A program made the translations under genes and the position numbers. The notes below the pieces were generated by a model. That model saw only the letters and a program-made list of their open reading frames with translations. It was not told the origin of the DNA and made no database searches. Shown one piece after another: positions 24,337-30,611 of a DNA stretch of 64,000 bases (position 1 is its first letter; each line of letters begins with the position of its first letter). Source of the DNA: AEGEAN-183 sp964614345 (GTDB taxonomy: Bacteria > Pseudomonadota > Gammaproteobacteria > Magnimaribacterales > Magnimaribacteraceae); assembly GCA_964614345.1 (NCBI GenBank), contig CAZTLP010000001.1:25929-89928 (forward strand), given 5' to 3'.

Positions 24337-25872
24337 ATGAAATTTTCTAAATCCAAAAAATATTTAAAGAAGATTCAACAAAGTAGAGTCTATGAAGTAG
24401 TAAATGTTACTCCTTTGTCTTCTGCAAGTTATCTCTCAAAAGAAATAAAAAATAATGTTTTTCTTAAGCGTGAAGACCTTCAACCGGTCTTTTCTTTTAA
24501 ATTAAGGGGAGCTTACAACAAGATTTCTCTTCTAAAGAAGAAGGGGGATATTGAAAGAGTAATTACTGCTTCCGCTGGAAATCACGCTCAAGGTGTAGCT
24601 TATTCTGCAAGAAAACTTAAATTAAAATCAACTATAGTTATGCCAGTTACTACTCCAAGCATTAAGGTAAAGGCAGTAAAGAATTTGGGGGCACAGGTCA
24701 TCCTTATTGGAGATAGTTATGATGATGCGTATGTACATGCCATAAAATTATCAAAAAACCCTAAATTTGCTTTTGTTCATCCTTTTGATGATACAGACGT
24801 AATTGCAGGCCAAGGAACGATAGGTAAGGAAATTCTTGAAGAGAGTGACAAAAAAATAGATGCAGTATTTGTTCCTGTAGGAGGTGGAGGTTTAATAGCT
24901 GGCATAGGTGCATACATTAAAAACTTAAATCCTAGTATCAAAATAATAGGAGTTGAACCAAAAGAGGCAGCAGGATTATATGAGTCTATTAAGGCTAATC
25001 GTAGAGTGACTTTAAAAGAAGTAGGTCTTTTTGTGGATGCCGTAGCTATAAAACAAGTCGGTAAAGTTACTTTCCCTATAATTAAGGAATGCATAGATGA
25101 AGTGGTTACAGTAACTGTAGATGAGATCTGCGCAGCAGTAGAGGACATTTTTCAAGAAACAAGAAGTATTTCAGAACCAGCCGGGGCATTATCTTTGGCT
25201 GGCCTGAAGAAATTGGCTAAAAGCAGAGGATGGAAGAATAAAAATCTGGTAGCTATTAATTCTGGAGCAAACCTAAATTTCGATAGCCTTTCTCATATAG
25301 TTGAACGAGTTCAATTAGGAGAGAGGAAAGAGGTCTTGCTGAGTGTTTGTATACCAGAAGAAAAAGGTAGTTTTAGGAAATTCTGTAAAGATTTAGGTAA
25401 AAGGATGATTACAGAATTCAATTACCGTATTGATGATGAGGGAGAGGCTAATATATTTGTGGCTTGTAGAGTAAGTGAGGATCCAAAAGAAAAGACAGGG
25501 TTTATACAAGACCTAAAAAATAAAGGTTACTCACCTAAAGATTTATCCGACAACGAAATGGCTAAACTACATGTTAAGCATATGGTGGGGGGTAGGGCAC
25601 CAAAAGAAATAATTTCTTATGGTGAGCAAATTTTTAGAGTTGAGTTTCCGGAAAGACCTGGAGCCTTGCTGGATTTTCTAAATGCATTAGGAGATAAATG
25701 GAATATCACGTTGTTTCACTACAGGAATCAAGGTTCAGCCTATGGGAGAGTATTAGTGGGCTTTCAAGCCAACTCAAGTGAGACTCAAAGACTAACAAAG
25801 CACCTAACTAAAACAGGTTTTCCATTTTGGAATGAATCTGACAACTCAGCTTATTTATCTTTTTTAGAATAG
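24337..25872 (+). CDS. ilvA: Threonine dehydratase, biosynthetic
   Basis: IlvA deaminates threonine to 2-oxobutyrate, the first step of isoleucine synthesis. From ATG 24337 it has 511 residues, the length of the allosteric biosynthetic form. The PLP Lys55 lies in S-F-K-L-R-G-A-Y, the phosphate loop is G-G-G-G-L-I-A-G, and the C-terminal about 190 residues carry the two ACT-like regulatory domains, with F-P-E-R-P-G-A-L-L near the second. Upstream in-frame codons (from 24232) overlap rpiA and its promoter and are not used. Feedback inhibition by isoleucine is expected from the family. Confidence 0.96.
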   Translation: MKFSKSKKYLKKIQQSRVYEVVNVTPLSSASYLSKEIKNNVFLKREDLQPVFSFKLRGAYNKISLLKKKGDIERVITASAGNHAQGVAYSARKLKLKSTIVMPVTTPSIKVKAVKNLGAQVILIGDSYDDAYVHAIKLSKNPKFAFVHPFDDTDVIAGQGTIGKEILEESDKKIDAVFVPVGGGGLIAGIGAYIKNLNPSIKIIGVEPKEAAGLYESIKANRRVTLKEVGLFVDAVAIKQVGKVTFPIIKECIDEVVTVTVDEICAAVEDIFQETRSISEPAGALSLAGLKKLAKSRGWKNKNLVAINSGANLNFDSLSHIVERVQLGERKEVLLSVCIPEEKGSFRKFCKDLGKRMITEFNYRIDDEGEANIFVACRVSEDPKEKTGFIQDLKNKGYSPKDLSDNEMAKLHVKHMVGGRAPKEIISYGEQIFRVEFPERPGALLDFLNALGDKWNITLFHYRNQGSAYGRVLVGFQANSSETQRLTKHLTKTGFPFWNESDNSAYLSFLE

Positions 25873-26451
25873 CTAAGAAAATTTATAGATCCCTGAAGGA
25901 CAAATAACTGCATCCATTTTTAAATCGTGCTCTTCAGGGTAACAACTTTCTGTTCTTTGGAAATCATAAGCAAGACCTAAAAATACTTGCTTCTTAGTTA
26001 ACTCAAAATTTTTAAAGGTAAAATCATAATATCCTTTCCCCATTCCCAGCCTATAACCCTTATTGTCAAAAGCAACTAAAGGCATAATGATCAACTCCAA
26101 TTCCGAGGCAATAGTAAGAGAACCGTTGAATGGTTCCGGTATATTGAATTTATTCTTGACTAAAGAAACTTTGCTGTTGAATTCTGAAAATTCCATCTCT
26201 TTGTTATTTAAGTCCTTGTCAATTAAAGGTAAATAACACTTTTTTCCTAACTCTCTAATATAGCGGGTTATTATTTCTGTAGGCACCTCATTATTGATAG
26301 GGAAATAAATTGAAACTTTCTCAAAATTAAGCTCTTCACAAATATTTTTAAAATGAGCTGATGTATTTTCTTCAGCAAGATCCATTTCTTTTTTGGATAT
26401 TGCATTCCTTTCCTGAATTTTTTCTTTTCTAAGAGAAGTCTTATAGGTCAT
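25873..26451 (-). CDS. ygfA: 5-formyltetrahydrofolate cyclo-ligase (YgfA)
   Basis: This ATP-dependent enzyme converts 5-formyl-THF to 5,10-methenyl-THF. The N-terminal L-R-K-E-K-I-Q-E-R-N-A-I-S substrate/ATP region, V-P-T-E-I, and the C-terminal R-L-G-M-G-K-G-Y-Y-D-F loop identify it. The start is set at ATG 26451 (192 residues); an upstream ATG at 26508 would run the frame back through the 6S RNA. The 6S RNA-ygfA tandem is conserved in gammaproteobacteria. The stop is immediately next to the end of ilvA (convergent). Confidence 0.92.
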   Translation of the reverse strand: MTYKTSLRKEKIQERNAISKKEMDLAEENTSAHFKNICEELNFEKVSIYFPINNEVPTEIITRYIRELGKKCYLPLIDKDLNNKEMEFSEFNSKVSLVKNKFNIPEPFNGSLTIASELELIIMPLVAFDNKGYRLGMGKGYYDFTFKNFELTKKQVFLGLAYDFQRTESCYPEEHDLKMDAVICPSGIYKFS

Positions 26452-26455
26452 GTGA

Positions 26456-26636
26456 AGAGAGCTTCCCGGAATACCGTTACTGATGCAGCCCTGAACCGTG
26501 AGGTTCAAGGCGGTGATTTCGTCAGTCTCTCAGGCTCCCCAAGGAGGGTATGCGCAACAAGACTTTTCAAAATCTCCTATTTATTCAATATCGGCTCGAG
26601 GGTCTCACCAGCTATCGAATAAACCAGGAAGCAAAA
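26456..26636 (-). ncRNA. ssrS: 6S RNA
   Basis: 6S RNA binds sigma-70 RNA polymerase and mimics an open promoter. The locus lies between zapA and ygfA, its conserved gammaproteobacterial position. The minus strand contains GAGCCGATATT and, later, CCTTGAACC...GGTTCA followed by a GCTGCA element, all recognisable from E. coli 6S. The terminal arms pair: GCTTCCTGG at the 5' end (26632-26624) with CCGGGAAGC at the 3' end (26469-26461), one G-U pair. Ends are approximate. A TATACT -10 lies just upstream. Confidence 0.9.
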
Positions 26637-26639
26637 TAA

Positions 26640-26645
26640 AGTATA
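26640..26645 (-). promoter_or_regulatory. -10 element of the 6S RNA promoter
   Basis: TATACT on the minus strand lies 3 to 8 nt upstream of the predicted 5' end of 6S RNA and immediately after the zapA stop region. The -35 would fall inside the end of zapA; no strong -35 match was seen. Confidence 0.5.
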
Positions 26646-26650
26646 ACTGA

Positions 26651-26953
26651 TTAAGATTCTAATTTAGACAAACTTTCTAGTTGTTTTTCAATTTGTTTAC
26701 TTAAGGATTTGATTCCTGAATTTGACTGAACTACTTGCTTAGAAGAAGAGAGGTTTTTTAAGTAATCGTTACTTATATTGAGGCCAGCAATAATCGCTGC
26801 CTTAGATTCATCTAGTTTGGTATTTTGTCTAATCTCTTTTAGTCTCTTATTAAAAAATTTTGCTGCATCTTTTACCTGATCACTTTCTTCAGGGGGACAT
26901 GAAATTTTATATTCCTGACCTAAAATTTTTACTTTTGTAATATTCTTTTCCAT
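26651..26953 (-). CDS. zapA: Cell division protein ZapA
   Basis: ZapA bundles FtsZ filaments at the Z ring. At 100 residues it begins with the ZapA strand region V-K-I-L-G-Q-E-Y-K-I-S-C-P, followed by helices with A-A-I-I-A-G-L-N-I-S-N-D-Y-L and a C-terminal coiled coil. Context supports it: zapA next to 6S RNA and a TIGR02449-type coiled-coil gene. The gap to the upstream gene is 5 nt. Confidence 0.92.
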   Translation of the reverse strand: MEKNITKVKILGQEYKISCPPEESDQVKDAAKFFNKRLKEIRQNTKLDESKAAIIAGLNISNDYLKNLSSSKQVVQSNSGIKSLSKQIEKQLESLSKLES

Positions 26954-26958
26954 TTAGA

Positions 26959-27162
26959 TCACTTCGTTTCTTTTTTGAGATCTTTGATGAGTTTTTCAAT
27001 TTTTTTTGCTGAAGAAGCAAGTGTTTCTGAAAGTTTCTGTTCTTTAATAGATAGCTCTTTATTTTTCTTAAGTAAATGAATATTGGATTCTTTCAGTTGC
27101 TTACTAAGTTTAATGAGGTTTTTAACCTGAGCCTCTAAGTCTAAAAATTCTTTTTCTGACAT
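26959..27162 (-). CDS. TIGR02449-like coiled-coil protein
   Basis: This 67-residue protein is almost entirely a predicted coiled coil with leucine-rich heptads (L-E-A-Q-V-K-N-L-I-K-L-S-K-Q-L) and a Lys-rich tail. Small proteins of this kind directly upstream of zapA are annotated as TIGR02449 and are thought to be ZapB-like division factors. Function is inferred from position and shape only. Confidence 0.75.
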   Translation of the reverse strand: MSEKEFLDLEAQVKNLIKLSKQLKESNIHLLKKNKELSIKEQKLSETLASSAKKIEKLIKDLKKETK

Positions 27163-27203
27163 TTCTATCCCAACTCTTTAAGTTTACAGATGAGGGGGTT
27201 TTC

Positions 27204-27234
27204 TTGCCAGTGGCATCTTAATTGGTAAGATGCC
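27204..27234 (+). promoter_or_regulatory. pepP promoter with overlapping inverted repeat (operator candidate)
   Basis: TTGCCA (27204-27209) and TAAGAT (27226-27231) are 16 nt apart, facing pepP. A perfect 9-bp inverted repeat GGCATCTTA-N5-TAAGATGCC (27212-27234) covers the spacer and the -10 box. Its placement is that of a repressor operator. Transcription would start near 27238, downstream of the in-frame ATG at 27230, which supports the later pepP start. Confidence 0.45.
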
Positions 27235-27250
27235 AAAAAAGGAAAAGAAG

Positions 27251-28558
27251 ATGACAGACAAAGCTATTGATTTTGCTTCAAGAAGAAAAAAATTATCTGA
27301 GTTAGTCTTAGATGATTCGGTTATTTTATTATCTTCTTCTAACATTAAGTTTAGGAACTCAGATGCGGACTATCCTTTTAGACAAGACAGTAACTTTTAC
27401 TATCTTTCCGGATTTAATGAACCTGAATCAATAATAGTTATAAGGCCTTCAGCCAAGAAAAGAAAATACGTAATTTTTTGTAGGGATCGAGATCCTTTAA
27501 GAGAACAGTGGGATGGTTTTAGGTCTGGTCAAGATGGCGCAAGAAAAGTTCACGGAGCAGATGAGGCTTATAGTATTTCGCTTGTCGATGAAATAATGCC
27601 TGAACTACTAGAAGGATCTAGAAATATTTATTACTCGATGAGTTCTCCTAATGGAATTAACCTGCGATTAGAGAACTGGCTAGACCATATTAGGGCCAAC
27701 ATAAGACACGGTTCTGAAGTAGCCGAAAATCTACTTTCCTTAGATTCATTATTAGATGAATTGAGATTAATAAAAACCGAAGAAGAGCTTTCACTAATGA
27801 GAAGAGCAGGCGAGATTACGTGTGAAGCCCATGTTCGTGCTATGACCAATGTTCGTCCGGGGATGTATGAGTACCAATTGGAATCAGAATATCTTCATGC
27901 TTTTATGCAAGGAGGGGCAAAATTCCCAGCCTATGGCTCTATTGTAGGAGGGGGAAATAATTCTTGTATCCTTCACTACAAAGAAAATAGCTCTGAATTG
28001 AAAGATGGAGATGTTGTTTTGGTAGATGCTGGTTGTGAATACGAACACTATGCCTCCGATGTAACAAGAACTTTCCCTGTTGGAAAAAAATTTTCTGAGG
28101 AACAAAAAAGGATTTATGAAGTGGTGCTTGAAGCCCATAAGCAAGCTTGTGCAGAAATTAAACCAGGGAATCCATGGATAAAAGCTCAAGAGGTTTCTGT
28201 AAAAGTTATTACTGAAGGATTGATAGATTTGGGGTTACTGAAAGGAAAGACAGAGGAGCTAATTAAGAATGAAGGGTATGCAAAATTCTATATGCATAGG
28301 ATAGGCCACTGGTTAGGTTTGGATGTACATGATGTAGGCAATTACAAGAAGAATGGAGAGTGGAGAAACCTAGAGCCGGGTATGGTTCTTACCATTGAAC
28401 CAGGAATTTACATTTTGGACTCACTTGAGGGCGTAGAGGATAAGTGGTTGGGGATAGGCGTCAGAATAGAAGATGATCTATTAGTAACAGAAAATGGACA
28501 TGAAGTAATAACTGCAAATGCTCCTCGAGAAATTAAAGATATAGAAAGCTTAAGATAA
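27251..28558 (+). CDS. pepP: Xaa-Pro aminopeptidase (aminopeptidase P)
   Basis: PepP removes N-terminal residues preceding proline. The start is set at ATG 27251, with an AAGGA site 7-8 nt upstream, giving 435 residues. The N-terminal domain contains F-R-Q-D-S-N-F-Y-Y-L-S-G-F; the pita-bread catalytic domain carries the dimetal ligands in V-D-A-G-C-E-Y-E-H-Y-A-S-D-V-T-R, H-R-I-G-H-W-L-G-L-D-V-H-D, T-I-E-P-G-I-Y and R-I-E-D-D. It is followed by a UbiH-family gene 5 nt on, the same pairing as pepP-ubiH elsewhere. Confidence 0.95.
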   Translation: MTDKAIDFASRRKKLSELVLDDSVILLSSSNIKFRNSDADYPFRQDSNFYYLSGFNEPESIIVIRPSAKKRKYVIFCRDRDPLREQWDGFRSGQDGARKVHGADEAYSISLVDEIMPELLEGSRNIYYSMSSPNGINLRLENWLDHIRANIRHGSEVAENLLSLDSLLDELRLIKTEEELSLMRRAGEITCEAHVRAMTNVRPGMYEYQLESEYLHAFMQGGAKFPAYGSIVGGGNNSCILHYKENSSELKDGDVVLVDAGCEYEHYASDVTRTFPVGKKFSEEQKRIYEVVLEAHKQACAEIKPGNPWIKAQEVSVKVITEGLIDLGLLKGKTEELIKNEGYAKFYMHRIGHWLGLDVHDVGNYKKNGEWRNLEPGMVLTIEPGIYILDSLEGVEDKWLGIGVRIEDDLLVTENGHEVITANAPREIKDIESLR

Positions 28559-28563
28559 TAAGC

Positions 28564-29745
28564 GTGGATTCTGAAATAACTATAGTCGGGGCGGGCATCG
28601 TTGGTTCTTCTTTAGCATGTCTGTTATCGAAGCAAGGAATTAAAGTTACTTTAATTGATAGGGGTAGTCCATTAAGCATCCCTAAAAGCTCTAAATTACC
28701 AGACAGAACATTAGCCTTGAATTTGTCTTCAATTGATCTATTTAAAGAGCTGAATATTTGGAATGAACTTAATAAACAAAGCACACCCTTCACAAGGATG
28801 TTTGTTTGGGATTCTAAAGGCAGCTCACCTTTAGAGTTTCTGGCCGAGGAAATAAAAAAGAAAGAACTGGGTTACGTTATTTCAAATAATACAATTTTAA
28901 AAAGTCTTAATAAGTATATTCAAGATTCTCCTGAAATTACTCTTAGGCAACAAACCGAATTATCAGGAATTAATGTGAATGAAAAGGAAGTATCCATCTC
29001 TTTTTTGGGGGGGGAGAAAATAAATTCAGAACTTATTGTTGGAGCTGATGGTATTAATTCAACTTTAAGGAAAAAAGCAAAAATTAAGACTAGAACATGG
29101 AGTTACGATCAAAGGGCTTTTGTAGCGGAGTTAAAGACTGAAAAATTTCATGACTACACCGCCTGGCAGATATTTACTCCAAAGGGCCCTATAGCACTTT
29201 TACCTTTTGATTTAATTGAAGGATCTAATATCTCACTTGTTTGGTCAGCTGAAATTGATTATGCAGAAAAACTTCAGAAGTTAACTAAAAAAGAATTTGT
29301 AAAAGAATTGGAAGAAAAGACAGAACAAATATTAGGAAAAATAGATTTAAAGACTGAAATAAGGTCTTTCCCACTTAACCAGTTACATGCAAAAAATTAT
29401 TTTTCAGAGCGTATAGCCTTGGTAGGAGACTCAGCTCATTCTTTTCACCCCCTAGCAGGGCAAGGATTAAATATAGGTTTGTCCGATGTGACTAGTCTCA
29501 GTGATGTTCTTATAAAGGCCAGAAGAAGAGGGGTGGATATTGGATCTAAAAGAACTCTTAAAGACTATGAAAGATCTAGGAAGATTCCAAATTTAACTAT
29601 GACTGCAATGATGGAGCTTTTTAAAGAGGGATTTGCAACTTCAGACCCCTGGGTAAAATTAGCAAGAAATTTTGCTTTCAATGTAACCACCAAGAGCAGT
29701 ACTCTAAAGAAAAGAGTTATAAAGGAAGCCGCAGGAATTACTTAA
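28564..29745 (+). CDS. UbiH/UbiI-family FAD-dependent hydroxylase
   Basis: This 393-residue flavoprotein belongs to the ubiquinone ring hydroxylase group. The FAD-binding G-A-G-I-V-G lies at residues 8-13, D-R-T-L-A-L-N at about 47, the D-G motif as G-A-D-G-I-N-S, and the second FAD motif G-D-S-A-H-S-F-H-P-L-A-G-Q-G-L-N near residue 290. The start is GTG at 28564, 5 nt after pepP. The position after pepP favours UbiH, but UbiH, UbiI and UbiF cannot be separated by sight. Its 3' end overlaps rpmG convergently by 8 nt. Confidence 0.88.
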   Translation: MDSEITIVGAGIVGSSLACLLSKQGIKVTLIDRGSPLSIPKSSKLPDRTLALNLSSIDLFKELNIWNELNKQSTPFTRMFVWDSKGSSPLEFLAEEIKKKELGYVISNNTILKSLNKYIQDSPEITLRQQTELSGINVNEKEVSISFLGGEKINSELIVGADGINSTLRKKAKIKTRTWSYDQRAFVAELKTEKFHDYTAWQIFTPKGPIALLPFDLIEGSNISLVWSAEIDYAEKLQKLTKKEFVKELEEKTEQILGKIDLKTEIRSFPLNQLHAKNYFSERIALVGDSAHSFHPLAGQGLNIGLSDVTSLSDVLIKARRRGVDIGSKRTLKDYERSRKIPNLTMTAMMELFKEGFATSDPWVKLARNFAFNVTTKSSTLKKRVIKEAAGIT

Positions 29746-29893
29746 TCTTATCTTCTTTGTAGATCACGTGTTTTCTGGCTACAGGATCAAATTTTTTTAT
29801 TTCCATTTTGTCTGGCATCGTAGATTTATTTTTATCTGTCGTATAGTAATGCCCAGTTCCTGCTGTTGATACTAGTTTAATTTTCTCTCTCAT
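29738..29893 (-). CDS. rpmG: Ribosomal protein L33
   Basis: This 51-residue protein is L33. It starts M-R-E-K-I-K-L-V-S-T-A-G-T-G-H-Y-Y-T-T-D-K-N and continues with K-F-D-P-V-A-R-K-H-V-I-Y, close to E. coli L33. It is the Zn-independent type (no CxxC). The ATG overlaps the rpmB TGA by ATGA (29890-29893). It is short and overlaps the end of the UbiH-family gene by 8 nt. Confidence 0.95.
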   Translation of the reverse strand: MREKIKLVSTAGTGHYYTTDKNKSTMPDKMEIKKFDPVARKHVIYKEDKIK

Positions 29894-30126
29894 ATCTTTT
29901 CACCCCTTAATCTAATCTCTGACAGAACCTTATCAATGCCCTTTTTATCTATTATTCTCATGCCTTTAGCAGATACGGTTAGTTTTACATATCTCTTTTC
30001 AGACTCAATCCAAAACTTGTGTGTATGCAGGTTAGGTTCAAAAGTTCTTCTGCTCCTGTTTTTTGCATGGGAAACGTTATTTCCTTTTAAGGGTTTTTTA
30101 CCTGTAACCTGACAAACTTTAGACAT
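29890..30126 (-). CDS. rpmB: Ribosomal protein L28
   Basis: L28 has 78 residues with the N-terminal C-Q-V-T-G-K-K-P block, N-N-V-S-H-A-K-N-R-S-R-R-T-F-E-P-N-L-H, and the C-terminal V-S-A-K-G-M-R-I-I-D-K-K-G-I. Its ATG overlaps the rpmE stop by one base, and its stop overlaps rpmG, so three large-subunit proteins are tightly coupled here. Confidence 0.97.
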   Translation of the reverse strand: MSKVCQVTGKKPLKGNNVSHAKNRSRRTFEPNLHTHKFWIESEKRYVKLTVSAKGMRIIDKKGIDKVLSEIRLRGEKI

Positions 30127-30512
30127 TATTCTTTAGTGGCTTCTTTTTTTGGAGCTTTCTCTTCTTTCTTAGATTCTTTCTTTGAAGTTGATTTTTCTGC
30201 GGCTTCTTTTTTTGGAGCTTTCTCTTTAACCTCTTCGGCCTTAACTTGGTCAACAGAATCAACCTTAAGCTCTTTTACTGGTTCTTCTTTCTTCTTGTTT
30301 TCTGTTTTTCCTTTTTTTCCAAAGCGTTTTTCGAATCTTTCAACCCTACCGCCAGTATCAACAAGTTTTTGTTTGCCAGTGTAAAAAGGATGACAAGAAG
30401 AACAGACATCTAGGTTTATGTCTTCTTTTAAAGTGGAATTGATCACAATAATGTTTCCGCAACTACAAGTTGCCTTTATTTCTGTGTATTCGGGATGTAT
30501 TCCTTGCCTCAT
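30126..30512 (-). CDS. rpmE: Ribosomal protein L31 with long Lys/Glu-rich C-terminal extension
   Basis: Residues 1-70 are a standard zinc-type L31: H-P-E-Y-x-E-I, C-S-C-G-N, C-S-S-C-H-P-F-Y-T-G-K-Q and G-G-R-V-E-R-F-E-K-R-F. After that comes a 58-residue tail made mostly of Lys, Glu, Ala and Ser, including two E-K-A-P-K-K-E-A copies encoded by a perfect 26-bp direct repeat. E. coli L31 is only 70 residues. The tail is likely disordered and surface-exposed. The gene starts the rpmE-rpmB-rpmG run and is divergent from priA, its usual neighbour. Confidence 0.95.
   Translation of the reverse strand: MRQGIHPEYTEIKATCSCGNIIVINSTLKEDINLDVCSSCHPFYTGKQKLVDTGGRVERFEKRFGKKGKTENKKKEEPVKELKVDSVDQVKAEEVKEKAPKKEAAEKSTSKKESKKEEKAPKKEATKE
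30138..30226. repeat. 26-bp direct repeat inside rpmE (copies at 30138-30163 and 30201-30226)
   Basis: Two identical 26-bp copies lie 63 bp apart start to start, that is exactly 21 codons, so the repeat keeps the reading frame. Each encodes E-K-A-P-K-K-E-A. The sequence is purine-rich on the coding strand. This points to growth of the L31 tail by in-frame duplication. Confidence 0.9.
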
Positions 30513-30544
30513 ATCTAATCTTTATTCTTCAAATTTGATCGCGC

Positions 30545-30572
30545 ACTATACCAGACCAAATCAACAAGGCAA
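30545..30572 (-). promoter_or_regulatory. rpmE promoter
   Basis: On the minus strand TTGCCT (30572-30567) and TATAGT (30550-30545) are separated by 16 nt, followed by a GC-rich start region (GCGCGAT). That discriminator is typical of ribosome-related, growth-rate-controlled promoters. It would serve rpmE-rpmB-rpmG. Confidence 0.55.
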
Positions 30573-30611
30573 ATTCAAAGAAATCTTAAAAAAAGAGACT
30601 AAAATAGTTAA

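Noticed and set aside
26452..26508. N-terminal extension of ygfA
   Set aside because: These codons overlap the 3' arm of 6S RNA, and the family N-terminus starts at 26451.
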